DNA of 64,000 bases from Timema cristinae (GCA_039000515.1 JBCFYV010000012.1:41976355-42040354), one strand, 5' to 3'. Positions 12,216 to 26,438 are shown, counted from the first letter of the stretch. Notes: generated by a model not told the origin, from the letters alone. Numbers and translations: made by a program.

Positions 12216-15085
12216 TTTACACTGTGGATTTTAAATCTTTCATTAGATGAAAGAATACTAATAAATATTCTTTATACATCAATATAAACTGTCATTGAAG
12301 AATTAGATCGAATGCTCGAGAACAAAATGTGGATATGATTTTACTAAAAGATCATGTCGATGCATGGATTTGGTTGTTTCTTTATTTAATGAGTATCATC
12401 GTATAGAACACTCGACTATTAATATGATACTATTTATATGTTAAGGATGACCACATTCTGCATAGATTTTCAACTTTCCAAATCGGTCTATCATATTCTG
12501 AGCAGGTTTAATTAAACCTGGCTGTATCGCTCACTTCAGAAATAACCAGGAGGATGTGAATAAAGAATATACTGTAAACTGGTTGACAAAATTGTTAAAG
12601 TTTCGTAAGTTGCCCAAATTAATATTAGAACAATTTTTCTCTAAGATATTTGAGATAAACCAATCCTGGGAGGATTCTACGCTGATGGGATGAAGAAAAC
12701 AAAACATTTTAACATTCACCTTGGGGGGAAAATATTATAACTAAAGGAACAAGGCTTATCTCATATGGCTTGGCTTGGACACTTCACACAATTTTTAATG
12801 GATTTATATAGTAAATAATGTATAACATTTTTGAAATCAATCTTGTACTTTCTATTTCACTTTGTACATCTTCTCCTCTGATCGACACAATATTCGACAG
12901 TATGAGTGGATTATATAAAGTATTTAAAATATCAGCGTTTGGTCTTTAAGGAGGGTATGACAGAGCACCTTTCCGAGACTTATAGGCGCTGGGGGTAGGA
13001 AAAGACTATTAGAGGATGGTCCATTTCACTGGTTCGTGGCTAAAATTAGCTATTAGACACAGAACAATTCTACATATTTAGCCCATTGTTGGAAATAGTC
13101 CATTGGTGTGAGAATGAATCTTGTATAGTATTGATATTCATCTATTGAGGTCACGCATTCATTTCTCGCCTTTAACAAAGAATTTATTCTACCATCCCCT
13201 TCTATTTTAGTATCTGGGGGAAGGTTACATAAATACACTAATGATTAATTTTTCTTTGGATGTGTTTTATTTAGCACCAATAGGTATATTTTAATACCTG
13301 GGGTGAGACTACGTTTATACACTTACTGTATTAATTATAATATTTCGAATGTGTTTTTTTTATCACCTTTATGCACAATATTTAGAGGTTTGTGGCGTTA
13401 GTGAAATGCATGAAGCATGTGATAACATTTTGACACTATTATCGATACAGTTGATAGTAAACGTAAATTGTTGCAACAAATATAAACCAAATTTTAGTTA
13501 AATATGTTTTTTAAAAGGTTAATTAATATTGGGTAATATTCACATCATTCATTTAATAAGGGATTAGAAATACTAAAATCAAATAATTTAACAGAATTAA
13601 CTGAAACTCAAGATGTAGATTAAACTTAGTTGGTAAAATCGACAACTAAGGCAAACGTTTGTTGATTAATTACCTCATAATGTTAAAAGTGTTTATCTTA
13701 GTCCAACACAAATTAAATACTCTAAAATGTGTTTGTTTACACTAAATCCATATATTTATTTTATAATTATAAAACTACAAGTTAATCCATTCAAAATAGC
13801 CTATAGATTAATCTTCAAAATGCCAAATAGCTACATTTTAGGCTTGTCTATTTTATATTATTATATCATCATTGAATAATATATCTATAATTATTAAATA
13901 TTTTGGTGTTAAATGAAGGGACAACATTTTACAGCACCAAGAAGTGCTATGTTATGTAGGTACTACAAAGTAGCGACTCCTTACTGATGTGAAATTATAG
14001 AAGTACTATATTTTATTATCTATCATTTAACCTATACTAGACGAATATTTACAAATCGATGGTAAAAATACTTTAGGTAAAATATAGTCCTTAGTTTGTC
14101 TAAAATATAAGGACATGTCTCTTCTCTTTACTTAAAGTTGAAAAAAGATTCAGGCTAAATATGGATAGTAACAAACTTACTATATTATTTACGTTGTCTA
14201 TTTGAAATCACTTGTTCTAGTTTTCTTTACTTGATTTCTATCAAGAAACTAATCAAATATAACGTCTTTATTAGTGTTTTAAGATTTATTCGAATATCTC
14301 ACATTGCAACAACAGCTCTTATTTTATATTGTGACGCCATTTACTTGATTATTTATATGGAATATAACAAATGTATACAAAGTTTAAATATATTTGGAAC
14401 ATCAATAAACTATGATTAGCTACGAGTTTCAGCAATTACCAACATTCAAGTGTTTCAAGATTCTACTACTACTAGCGCTACATACAACACAGCGTGGTTT
14501 TAATAGAAAGAACTAACAGTATTATACTGGGATGTGTTTATTGACCAGCCAGATAAGAAACAAGCAGTATGGTATGTCTGATGTGTTTATCTTAAATTAA
14601 AAATTATAATTGCATTTTCCTTTTCCAAGCTAACATTCATAGAACACTATTTACTATTGTTCATCATTGCTTTGTTTGGACTTTAAAAAAAAGCCTCCTC
14701 TATTTATTTTTATCGTAAAACCCGCTAAGTTGTTTACAACATCTTTGACCCGGTTTGTTCCTAACTCCTCAAAATAGAGTAGTTTCTGGAGTTGATCACG
14801 CTTACTTCCGTTTTCTCTTATCGCTTTCGCTTGATGAGAGAGATGGTTCGTGTCACAAAGACAATACCCTTTTCAACAAAGGGTTTTAATGAGTATAAAG
14901 GATTACATCTAACCAGTGGCAGGAGATAATTAACCAGGATTTTCAAAATGGGTTCTTTGTTGGGACTAAATAAAGCTTCAAGTGGAAAGGTTGATGTCGT
15001 GCTTGTCAACCTAATTATTTCTTTATCGTGTTGTAGTGGCAATATGTGCGCATACAAACGACGTGAGCTATTTAATCTAAAGCTA
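12216..15085. other. AT-rich sequence with one short direct duplication
   Basis: At 13203-13278 and 13289-13368 two roughly 75-bp blocks share order and about 70% of bases ('attttagtatctggggg... aatgtgtttt...tcacc'). The rest is featureless. A 61-codon minus open frame at 13053-13238 is partly made of this repeat. Confidence 0.45.
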
Positions 15086-15089
15086 TATG

Positions 15090-15270
15090 TTTAGACCTAC
15101 TTCAATGGTCGTATGGCCTAAAGCGCTAATCCTTAAATATATAGGTCTACTGGTGACGGGAAAATCCGTGTTCCAATCCTGGTCGAGGCAGATAGGGGTA
15201 TTTTTTCCTAAAAGGATCACCATTATCCTTCCACGCAAATGGAATACGAACTACGGTGGTAACGGGGCTT
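15090..15270 (+). mobile_element. tRNA-derived SINE, type D, partial
   Basis: The head reads acttcaatggtcgtatggcc taaagcgcta; a B-box-like gttccaatcctggtcgag is followed by 'taggggtattttttcctaaa', as in the 24.5-kb copy. The 3' tail is not recognisable. Confidence 0.6.
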
Positions 15271-17000
15271 TTATTCTGATCGGAGATATAGCATTTTTCT
15301 TTTTACTAAATGGATCCTCACACTATATCCATGCAAATGATGGTATATTTTCTATAAATTGCACTTAATGCATATCTAGTCCACTATTCTAGATATTCGG
15401 ATTGCTCAAATGGGTAATTAGGCGAGATGTAATTTTTTTTGGTCAAGAGTTTACATTTTAAGAGAATATATCACGAGCTACCTGGAGATAAAAAAAAAAG
15501 GCACGACCGAGGAATATTAACATCCAACTCACTTGGTTGGGGCTTAGCCTCCTTTTTACGGGACAGACACAATACTCCTAACTATCGTTAACACGTGTCC
15601 AACCCCTGCAGGCTGATATACTTGTAACTAATTCAATTAAATGTAATTAAAAATTTTATTTTGTTATCACAGAGCTTCAATACAAATGGTCCGATTAACC
15701 ATTTGGACCACAATTAGATTGAGCTCCGAATCATTAGCTAAGCTAGGTTAACTTTAGGTGTGATCTTGGCTGAGCACACGTGGGTGAATTTGTTCAAAGA
15801 AATTTTACTGGTGATTTTTTTGTGTAATTTTACAGTCTACGTTCTTTGAAACCTACAAATAAATATATGAAAAATACAGTTATCTCCTATGTAAGCCAAA
15901 TGTCTTCTTATAAAACTATGCGTAAGCTAACTTTATCTTATAAAAAACTGGATTCGTTTCTAAAAGATAAAAAAAAATGTTTAGAGATTTTTGTGTATAA
16001 ATCATTTAATATATACGTATTTAAATACCCATTCACCTTTTTTATATATGCTTTGATATTTACACTCTTTGATAGAATTTAGCTATTCTCATGTACAAGG
16101 ACCCAACTTCTATTACATAATATTAAAAAATTACATAAAAAGTGACACTAAAAATTCCAAATATGACTTAAAATCATAATAAAATGATTCGAATTTATGT
16201 ACAAAAGCTCGTAATGAATATACCCGAATAAAACAAACAATCACTTTATAAATGGAGACTAATACCTACATATTCTATAACACTATCGAGCTATTGCAAT
16301 ATACTATATAGGTCTATAATGAAAAAAATATTCTCTATTGCATGCTCTAAGCGCAACCTTTTCCAGTTTGGTTGCAATGTCTTATTAAGGATATGGCTTT
16401 TCCGACCATACACGTAAAGAAGGTATAGAATTATTTTGAAGTTTAAATTAATTTTTGATTCCCACAACTGTGTGCTGAAGAATCTTATATTTGAGTATTC
16501 ATGTGTTTTGCAATTCATTGATTAGTATTTAACAAAATACTTGCTTTACATAAATGCCTAAAAATGACTCAACATTTTATTTTAAAAATATACTTGCGCT
16601 TCTCTACATGAATGCCTAAAAAGGACTCAATATTAACGTAAACCAAGAAAATCTGTTCTAAAAATTTAAAATGACAGAAAATTACCAAAAACTTACGTAT
16701 AAAGAACATTTCCTTAGACAGGGGATTTCGAACAAAATGTATGTACGCGTAAGAATTGTCTACAATGTACAAACAAAATGAAATGTAAAAACAAAATTGT
16801 AAGTTATTCCACACGGACTTTCTCGCTCTAGTGATTACAAATGGAGATATTTACCCAAAACATGTAATATATGTGAAACTAAAACTTATACACTAGCAAA
16901 CCCAAGCATAAATTGCACCATACTTATGTAAAGTTTTTTTTATTCCAGGTTTTGAAAATTTATAATTTTGTTTTTAAATAATTAATGTCCTCATTTGTAT
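15271..17000. other. AT-rich sequence, nothing recognised
   Basis: It contains several 60-80-codon open frames, none with a recognisable domain and all rich in codons expected from AT-rich noncoding DNA. Confidence 0.4.
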
Positions 17001-17019
17001 GTTTCGATCGGTAAAAAAA

Positions 17020-17835
17020 GAACAATATTGGGTCCACAATGGTCAAAACTTCGTATTAAAATTTCAACTTCTGGTTAATGTTTTCGACATTTTATTAGGT
17101 GTTGCAGATCTTCATGCCATCTCATTGCTATTAAATTCCTTATTTATAAATTATGACTAATAAAAAATGTAAATATTGACTATTGAATCTAAAATGGATA
17201 TAGATCATTGTTGTACAAACATATCTCCAAAGAGGTTTAAGGAAAAACAACATTAACCTTTTTTGGGAAAACCTACTTATATTTAATTACTATATAACAT
17301 TGGAGAATTATTGCGTTAAAATTTAAGAATTATCGCTTTACAACAAAAGCTCACAAAATTGTATTAAAATATTTGAAAATATCTCAGAAACTGTTAATTT
17401 TATAAAACTATATTTCAATTTAAAGTTTTTTTTATTTAATAGTACCACAATTTTGCAATGATAAGCTATCTAGTATCTCAAATAGTTGCAGAGATACGGA
17501 GAATTCTGCTTCTGTAAGGTACCCTAAAACTAATTTTCATGGGTAAAAGAAAATAGCCAGTTTATTTATAATCATATTCAACGCCTAGATACGAATTTTA
17601 ATCAAAATCGTTGGAACAGATTTTGAGAAAATCGATTTTTTCTCGTTTCGCCCTTTATTAAACTATTCTTAATTTTAAGTTTAAACAGACACACAGACAG
17701 ACGGCATTGCAAAGACAAATTTTTAGGGTTCGGGAGGTCATGAAACGTCGACATCCATCCAAATCTCGAGTTTAATTTTTTGAGGATCACAATCCTTTCT
17801 TTACCTGTAAGAGAGCGAGTAAATATAGGCTCGTG
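17020..17835 (-). repeat. inverted relative of the 2.5-4.7 kb repeat
   Basis: On the minus strand the order is gatttggatggatgtcgacg, ttcatgacctcccgaaccc, then gcaatgccgtctgtctgtgt, then a segment about precipitating stress-like 'gtatctctgcaactatttga', 'agcttatcattgcaa' and 'tttctgagatatt'. This is the same landmark order as the three plus-strand tandem units, and this copy is clearer. Confidence 0.6.
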
Positions 17836-18607
17836 TCTTGACAATGCCCGTGTAATTAACGGATGTTTTTGGATTGATTGATACTACTTAATGAGATATG
17901 TCCTTGCTCCTCGTCAATAAAGTGTAATTAGTGAAATTTTATTCATACCTATTTTTAATAAAGTGTTCCCCTCTCAAAATGTATTTTTTAATAAGTCGAT
18001 CACCAAGTTGATTATGAATTAATCCAAGGGGTAAGGGTGAGAAATTTAGTTTTAGAAAATATAAAGTGGAGATAATGTGTAAAAAAAACTCTTTATATGT
18101 CATATTTGTAAAATCCCGACCTTAGTACATTCAGCTGAGATTCGAGCCGCGTCATTGAAATTTAAACTTCCTGGCACCTAGTGTCTAGTGATCATGTGAT
18201 TAGTCAAAGGTTGTGTAAGGGTTAATTTTCCTAAATTTTACCAAAATGATAAGTGAAACCGGATGAGAGAGAAGGTTTTATAGTTTGTTACGGTATTTTC
18301 GAGTACCGTTAACTATAGTGGAAGAGCTGGGAGGCGCAAAAGGCAATTTACTCCCCATGTAAAGAATCCTTCCCTCGCGAATAAATTGACATCCCTCCAA
18401 ATGTATTTAACTCCACTATTATAATTTCGATAATGATAAGATTAAAAACTCTCTCCAAATAGCTTCCAGATGCATCACATTTTCAAAATTTGTCAAGGCT
18501 ATGACCACTATAAATAGCTCTTAGAGACTTTTTTTTTAAATGTGCAGCTGAGGACCACTATAAATAACTTCTAGGGCTTAACATTTCAAAACGTTTATGG
18601 AGAGAAC
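17836..18607. other. AT-rich sequence with a short duplicated motif
   Basis: The phrase gaccactataaata occurs at about 18503 and 18553 in similar surroundings. No gene is seen. Confidence 0.4.
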
Positions 18608-19404
18608 CAGTGGTGGCTCATATATATGCACTGCGGAACTGCAACACCCCCTATTTCTACTTGATATTATCGATAACATTTAATATAATGAGTTCTTTCT
18701 TCTTTAATTGTTTCTTTAATTTTGTAGTACAATATATATTCCTTAAGCTTAATATCAGTACTTCAGTAGTCATCCCCCAGTTTATGAAAAATATACAAAA
18801 TACTTTGTATGGAACTGTGCGCTTCACAGTGCCAGCGACGTGGTGTTTGACTGTTGTGCGCATGCGCACATAGGATAGTGGTGGGGAGGAAGGTGGGACT
18901 GCCTGGTAGAGAGAGCACTCTCAGTGCCGACTCTGGCGTAATGGTGGAAGAAATTTTTTTTTACTCAGCGTGTGTTGTGCTTAAAAACTGTGTACCATAT
19001 TCTTGAATGTGATAAAGTGTAGATGAGTGTAGAATTAGATTATTATTCTGCTTTCAGTTATTCTATTTGATTCATTTTTTTCGGTTCTTTTATTTAAAAG
19101 AAAACCTTAACCATGGCCTTCCATCGCCAAGAAATAAGTTCTGTGACTGTAAGTGAATTTCAACAGCTTAAGTTTTCACAGCTATCTCTCCATGAGAAAG
19201 TTACAGATAATAAAAGAGTTCGTTCAACACCTGATATTCTAATATCTCATCCAGGCAAAAGCAACAACAAGAAATATATTCGTAGCTTTAGTTCTGAATG
19301 GTACCAATGGAAAATTTGGCTTTGCAGCTGGGAAGTAAAAAATGCACTGTTTTGCTTCCCGTGTTAGCAGCTCCTCTACTAATTTTAGCAACGATCCGCC
19401 ACTG
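18608..19404 (+). mobile_element. hAT-type deletion derivative (~0.8 kb)
   Basis: The left end cagtggtggctcat and the right end atccgccactg are inverted and hAT-like (CAGTGGYGG...). The interior retains a transposase first-exon region. The flanking 8-mers gagagaac and ggaaagac agree at only four of eight positions, with all differences transitions, so a target duplication is suggestive only. Confidence 0.65.
19113..19367 (+). pseudogene. hAT/ZMYM1-like transposase N-terminal fragment
   Basis: An 84-codon frame starts MAFHRQEISS and ends with the segment YIRSFSSEWYQWKIWLCSW, then ALFCFPC and a stop. This is the start of a TTF-type zinc finger as found in hAT-derived, ZMYM1-like proteins (R-x-F...WY...WL...A-x-FC-FPC). 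The remaining zinc ligands, the catalytic core and the dimerisation region are absent because the element's right terminus follows about 37 bp later. The gene is therefore an internally deleted copy, not a frameshifted one. Confidence 0.75.
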
Positions 19405-22400
19405 GGAAAGACCCCTCAAAATAGTTTTTAGAGGAGTATAATTAATAAAACCAAACATAAGAGCATCACTACAAATTGATTCAAGGGCATCTAACTAGTA
19501 ACCATTTTCCTGGGTAGGGTCTTTGGATCATTTGACCTGGGGGTGTTGATGGGAGCCCCACAAAGTCCCCTTTTTGGTAATTTCATCCCCCTAAACCATA
19601 AAGTTACACCGTCACTGCCCGGACATGTTCACTAGGATATATTATTTTCTCTTCGTGCGAATACTGATAAACTTATTTGAAAATTCACACCAACACCTTC
19701 TTTTTAGATTAGATTGTCACGAACACCAACAAACGGGAACTGAGAAGAATATGTAAGCAGAAACGATAGTAAACCACGTACATAAATGTCTGCTTATACA
19801 CGGCCAAGGGCGTTAAAGCAATATGACCTAGACCAGCAGTTTCTCAAATGGTGTACCGCGAACCTTTATTAGGTGTTCCACCAAGTTTTAATCAAGCTGT
19901 AGAGAGAATTAGATACTATAAAACCTTAACTCCTACCAACATTAAATGTAAGAAAATGGGGGGAAATGAACAAACCCAAGATAAGTTGTAAGATCGTTTA
20001 CACATCACAATAATTTAAGGTTAATATAAAATAAGTAAATAAAAATAATCAAGTTCTACATTTAAATACTAGTTAATTTTTTAATTGATAAATGTAATTA
20101 TTATTGCCTATTATCCATCGTTTCTTTAAGAATCTAAAACAATTTTTATAACATAACATTTTGTATCTACACATATTTTCTATACTCAACATTATTTTTT
20201 TCCAAATTTCTGCACCTCTTTATATTTTTATGAGTGCCTACAAACATTTTAATATTCGAAAGTATGCCGCTTACACCAATAGGCGTAATATTTATCTAAG
20301 AGGCTTTGGCTCAACTTATGTTGGGTCACTTACTGCCCAAAGTGAAAGGTTAGCCATTAGGCTATATGTTTTGAAAGAAATAATAAAAACATTAAAATTT
20401 TAATAAAAAATTATATATTTTAAAATCTTGTGAATGATTACACATTTAACCTGAGTTATATACCAAAAAAACATACAACAAATCCTGGGGGAGGAGGGTT
20501 ATTTTGGCGGGTCATGGAATAGTAAAGCTAGGAAACAGATTAGGATTAGGACATGGAATGTTAGGAACATATATTGGACAGTGGCACAGCAGTAAATGAT
20601 TGATGAAGTAAGTAGGTTTAGATTGTGGCTAAACAAATGGTTAGATAGTAAGGATATGTTAGGTTAGAATCAGTATAATACGTGTTTCTTTTATTGAGGT
20701 ATGAACACATTTAGTTTAGACACAGGATTTATATATAATTCGCAGAAAGATTATGTCAGCAGTTAAGGACATAACATTCACTAACAATAGGATGCCAAGT
20801 ATAGTGGTGGAAAGGAGGGGTTATAATACAGTCATCATCAATGTAATGTACATTGTCCTACAGAATAAAAAAAATAACTTATAAAAAGATATTGTCTATG
20901 AGGAGTTAAAACACTTGTTAGACCGGTTTCTGAGCTATCACATGCACAGTTTGATAGGTGGCTTTAAGAAGGAATAAGAAGGAAGAAGGAATTCTTTACA
21001 AATACAAAAGGAAAAGAAAGCTTGCATGACGTCAGTATTTTGCCATTTTAATCCTTAAATTATCCAGAAAAATAGAAATTACACAAAAATGTTAATGTAC
21101 AAACATATCTTAGAGTTTTATTTATATAGATACTATTACTGCCTTAAAATAACATTTTTGTCTAACATCATGAAAATCTGTGTGTAACTTGAAACTTCCG
21201 ATTCGTATATCGTATTTTTAAACGAATTATGGTTACAAAAAAAAAAGCGTAGTTAAGAGTTTAATTTCCAATATTAAATTACATAAATTCTATAGAAGAG
21301 TGTATTCTAGCTATGATACGATATCTATTACGTCCAGAGAACCTTTTGATTAAAATAAAATAAATTTAACGTTTGTGTACCCTGCTCTCTTCAAACCATA
21401 GTAAAACATAGATTAAAATCGTGCAAAAACCCAAATTAAAAATTAATAATAGAACTATCAGGTAAAGTCGTGAAGCATTTATTTCCCAAACACTAACCAC
21501 TCAAATAAATTATATATTAAATAAACATTCGTCGTGTAAATATTCAAGGTAACGTTTGGCACTATTTATTTCCTAACCGTTGTTTCCAGTTAAAGTTTAT
21601 ATATTGAATTAACCATGAGGTGAAGATCAGTCATATAACTTGTTGACAAATCACGACTCCTTAGAGACACACGACTAAACTTCAGCCGTTCACTGACGGA
21701 TTGGTAAACAAACAATTATTCAAAGAGTTTTGGAACAAGCTACGGGGGAAACAAACTTTCTATCCTACCATCACTCATGTGTTTGCGTACACAAATTTTT
21801 CGTCTTTTTTTTATTAAAACATAATCGCAATGTTGTATTCATTATGGTAGTTATGAAGATCAATATCAATAAAATAATTATCTATTATTTTGAAATTTCA
21901 TATTGTGTTCTTGTTAACCTTTAAAATATTATTTAAGTGAATATGTATATACATTTCTACTATTTTAGCGTAAACTCTGAAGTATGACATTTCCAGAAAA
22001 AAAGTCAGTTGTCTTAAAACTTTAAAAAATACATATCCTAAAATATAAGATTTTTAAAATTTTGTGGGATTAATTTAGCTCTTAAGGCACTGCCTACCCA
22101 TAAATGCACGGTTCTAAACAAAAGAATTTAGAACAAAATATATTTAATAATTCAACCTTGTTGTTTTTTTATTTATTTTAGTAACATATCTGGGCATCTT
22201 TCATAATTCTTATGGAATTTTCAAACCATGCTAAAAATAGTTATTGAAATAATTTCATTAAAATGTTTCCATTTCAATGCATTTTAAATGGGATAACAAA
22301 AATTATTAATGGATTTATTTATTTTCTTTGTACAATTAAGCTAGAGTGTTTGTTTATAACATACTATTTAATGAATAATTTCTTTTTCTTTTTAGACATA

Positions 22401-24058
22401 TTTTTTAATTTGGGTTAGCTTCAATAATCACGACGATATTGAGCTCTAACGACTCCCAAGTCGACTCTCTAGTCAAAATACATGGTTTTAAATACAACTT
22501 TTCCTTCTGTCTTAGCTGATAATAGGTGCCGTTAGTATGATCATTACCCATTTACAAAATAGTATCATTTTGCAAGCGTTGGCTAACCTGCTGTATCGGA
22601 ATGCAGGCGGCAATGGAGGGTTAAACTAATCTCTGTGACCTTCTTGAGTCAAAGAAACATTAATACCATGTACGTTAGGATAAGAAGGGCCAATGTCCAA
22701 TTATGAAAATTTGCGTAATTAAATATAAACAATTAAACATCTTAATATATTCAGTAACTAAAATACTCACAAAGTGTTAACTGCTGTGTGAATAAATATA
22801 GTTGGTCCCTACTTACTTCAATGAGAGTATTTCTCTAGTGATACATTATTTTCAAAGAAAAAACCACACGCTTCTCCATATACAAAGTTTTATGACATTA
22901 GCCCTTATTTAACTGAGGCAGTAAAACATGTAAAATTCTTCACTCTTATCTTATATTCTTTCTTGAGTTTTCTCATTCTTTAGCACTACACGTTGTAATA
23001 ATAAGTGTTAATATTTAAAGTAAATGAAAACTACTGTAAATTGAATTTTTAATCCACTATTATAATAAATGAAAATAAACATTCCTGCTCATATCAAACA
23101 TAGTTATTTTAAATAAAGTTTGGTCTAAATGTAATTTGGAGACGTTCTCAGTATAATTTTATATACTAGTTTTTATTTTACTGTCTAGGATTTGACTCTC
23201 ATTGGACTTTGGAATAAGTTATTTTTCAAAAAGTTAATGAACGAAGTTTTTGGTAGTCAAGATGTGAAAATGTTAATTTTATTTTATTAGCGTGTTAAAT
23301 GTGATTACTTTTAATTTGAGCCTGTTGCATTCTCGCAGTTTGTGCGCTCGTTTTGGAAGAAATGTATCGAATCCCGAACAATAAGTACCCACGGTGATTA
23401 CTTTTTATATAATTAACAATATGTGACCTTTTTGCTTTCGAACAAAATCCAATGGATTGTATAAATTTTGAGGTGGAGAAGTATTTACAAAATATTATTT
23501 TATATCCTTGTGAATAACAAGTTTGTTAAGAAAGGGCGCACAAAGAAAATCAAAGATATAATTGATTATTTAACTTCTTGTAGTAAAGGGTAAGTTTTTT
23601 TTAATGGTATGCATATTACTGGCGCTTAAGCTATCTGTATCTACTAATTTAAGTTCAATGGATGAGCAGCGATACTATTTTATTCACTGTAGAAATAATA
23701 TCAAAATTAAGATACAAATAAATACTTCTATATAACAATGCAGCGATTATTCTGATATTTCAAGTACTTTTTTTTTAAGAAAAGCTCTTAGCTGAAAGTA
23801 AATGTTACTAACACTCTGTAACGCACTTATTGTATGTTCAAAATCTCTTGTGCCTTGGCCGAGTTCGTATCACGCTAGCACTAAGTAATTTCAACCTAAC
23901 AGGGAATCGAACTAGTCAAGTTATTGAGCTGATTAATTTACGCACTCAGTGCTCAGTCATAGCACTTTAGCAATATTGACCACGACATGAAGCCGATGAT
24001 AAGTAAATATATATTTAAAACCATTAAAATTAATGAACTTTTGTGTTCCCTATGCCAT
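19405..24058. other. long AT-rich stretch, no supported gene
   Basis: Open frames here (for example 20161-20403 and 21730-21924) show no domain. 23830-23980 contains a tRNA-like minus-strand trace (ggaatcgaactagtc), too degenerate to call. Confidence 0.4.
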
Positions 24059-24087
24059 AAAGTAAGTAAGTAAGTAAGTAAGTAAGT
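24059..24087 (+). repeat. (AAGT)n microsatellite
   Basis: About seven tandem aagt units. Confidence 0.95.
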
Positions 24088-24094
24088 ATTTGAT

Positions 24095-24250
24095 ACCCGA
24101 CCGCCTCTGTTGGATATTGGTCAGATTTACTGGCTTCAGATACTGAAGTCCCAAGTTCGATCCCCAGTGCCCCTAATTCTGTCTGTGAAGCAGTGGGTCT
24201 GAAACGGAATCAAAATCAACCTCGTGAGGACAAATGAGGAGATAATTGAA
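24095..24250 (+). mobile_element. tRNA-derived SINE head, type F
   Basis: The sequence carries a B-box-like aagttcgatccc, preceded by an A-box-like region (ctctgttggatattggtcag) and followed by a body ('gtctgtgaagcagtgggtct'). It is a single copy in the window, so the family is uncertain. Confidence 0.5.
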
Positions 24251-24537
24251 TGAATAAGTAGCGCTTCAGTCTAGAAAACTGAGATAGAAGTCTGGAGGGC
24301 TCGTTGTGCTAACCACATGGCACCCTCAGCTTGAAAATGTTGGCCCTATCTTTGCCAACATACGGCAGCCTCTCGATTGGTATAGCCTGCTTGCAGGCTG
24401 ACACCATGGAGATATTACTCAAGTTAAACTCTACCAATAGGATAAAAAAATTATTCCCAAAAATATTTATTTCTGGAAAATTGTGTAAATCCTATAGATG
24501 TTTGAAAACTGTAAACACCGTATTAAATAACAGATAC

Positions 24538-24790
24538 CCACTTCAGTGGCTGAGTGGTCTAAGGTGTCACTAGTGTTAAATGGGCCTGCTGATAGCGGAG
24601 CACTTGGGGTGCAAATCCTGGTCGAGTCTATTGAGGGTAGTTTTTCCTAAATTGTTTCCCCATCTTCCAAAATAAAAATGCTGGTAGATAACCTCTCAAA
24701 TGCTTCTTTCCTCATTACCACCCAATTAGATTATCATATATGCGTATAACATGACCAGGTAGTATGACGTGGTGATATCAGTAATAAAAA
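24538..24790 (+). mobile_element. tRNA-derived SINE, type D
   Basis: The head is cttcagtggctgagtggtct aaggtgtcac, with B-box-like ggtgcaaatcctggtcgag, then 'gagggtagtttttcctaaat'. The tail is a diverged version of the shared 3' end ('gtataacatgaccaggtagt', atgacgtggtg). Confidence 0.75.
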
Positions 24791-25149
24791 TAACAGATAT
24801 ATTTATTGTCAAAATTGTTATAGTCTTCGAAATGAAACTACTTTTAAAATATGTTATTGCCTCCTTAGCCTTTAAATTTTAAAAATTAGCCAAAGCACAG
24901 TGGCCAAATTTAGCACAACAAATTTTAGTTTATTTTTTATTTTACCTGCTTACTAATAAACTCAAATAAATGGTACGACAAAATCGTAGGCTACATACTC
25001 AATCGTATAGGTTATTTATTATAGTTAGTGACAAAATCTTCAAAAATAAGTTCTCTAATTTTACCTTAAATAAATTTTTCTCTGATAAATAAGTGTACAT
25101 TATTATTTATCACTACCCTCACCAGATATTTATTTGAAAATATTTCAAT
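24791..25149. other. AT-rich spacer, nothing recognised
   Basis: No coding or repeat signal. Confidence 0.4.
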
Positions 25150-25940
25150 AGTGGTACAACAGCATTAACCTGGAGTCACGTGACACTTTGATATGCTAAT
25201 TACTCAAAATGGGTACGGGTACAAAACTTTCTCTTTGTGGTACAAAACGGTACAGAACTAGTACAAAACTTTGGCATGAAAAAGTTCAAAAGTGGTACAA
25301 CAGCATTAACCTGGAGACACCACTTTGATATGCTAATTACTCAAAATGGGTACTGGTACAAAACTTATTTGTGTTACAAAACGGTACAAAACTAGTACGA
25401 AACTTTGACATCAAAAAATTCAAAAGTGGTACAACAGAATTAACCTAGAGTCACCACTTTGATATGCTAATTACTGAAAATGAGTACGGGTACAAAACTA
25501 TTACAAAACTTTGGCATCAAAAAAAGTTCAAAATCAAAAGGGGTACAACCGCATTTACCTGGAGTACGTGGAGTACTCACTTTGATATGCTAATTACTCA
25601 AAACGGGTACGGGTACAATACTTTTTCTTTCTGGTACAAAACGGTACAAAACTAGTACAAAACTTTGGCATCAAAAAAAGTTCAAAATTAAAAAGTAGTA
25701 AAACAGCATTAACCTTGAGTCACCACTTTGATATGCTAATTACTCAAAATGGGTACGGATACAAAACTTTGGCATCAAAAAAAGTTCAAAATTCAAAAGT
25801 GGTACAACTGCATTAACCTAGAGTCACCACTTTGATATGCTAATTACTCAAAACGGGTACGGGTACAAAATGGTACAAAACTAGTACTAAACTTTGGCAT
25901 CAAAAGGTTCTAAATTCAAAAGTGGTACTACAGGTTAATG
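25150..25940 (+). repeat. tandem array, six units of 105-145 bp
   Basis: The anchor cactttgatatgctaattac recurs at about 25184, 25321, 25452, 25577, 25722 and 25827. Each unit also has 'gtggtacaacagcattaacc', one to several gtacaaaac copies, and 'actttggcatcaaaaa'. Variable numbers of the gtacaaaac submotif explain the length differences, so this is a higher-order minisatellite. No full-length frame is maintained. Confidence 0.9.
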
Positions 25941-26438
25941 GACGTCTAGCTGACTGGAATGAATAAGCTAATTTTTCTGCTCGAGAGTGTGATTGTATCT
26001 TGACGTTATGTCTCCCCACGTTTAGTCAAACTTGGTCGCCTACACACTTTACGGTCCGGCACTACACTTCTTATCTCTCTCAATTCTTGGAAAAAAGTTT
26101 GCTTGCTGCCTTTACTGATTACCGGTCGTGGTCGCCGGTCTCCCAATTGTTTAAACAAACCAGTAGTTCTGCCAACCTGATGGCTGGAATCCACCAGTTT
26201 GTATAACGTTAGCAACGCCATCTATTTTAGAGCTGAAAGCTCAATACGCCGCCAGGGAGGGTAGGCAGGGCCTTAAGGGATTTATAATATAAATTTATTA
26301 GATGGTTGACTCAGGCTTTCAAATACTAAGACCGTTTATAACTTTACCTTATTTTTTCTTTCAGTTTACAAAAATCCTAAAGTTTTGAATATTTATTGTT
26401 TATTCACCAATTTAATATATATGTCATCTACTTACTTG
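25941..26438. other. moderately GC-richer unique segment
   Basis: About 25980-26270 is richer in GC than its surroundings and is open on both strands for about 70 codons, but no domain is recognisable. Confidence 0.35.

Noticed and set aside
18657..18869. Overlapping open frames on both strands at the hAT left end
   Set aside because: Mirror frames in AT-rich DNA without domains. Only the zinc-finger frame at 19113 has support.
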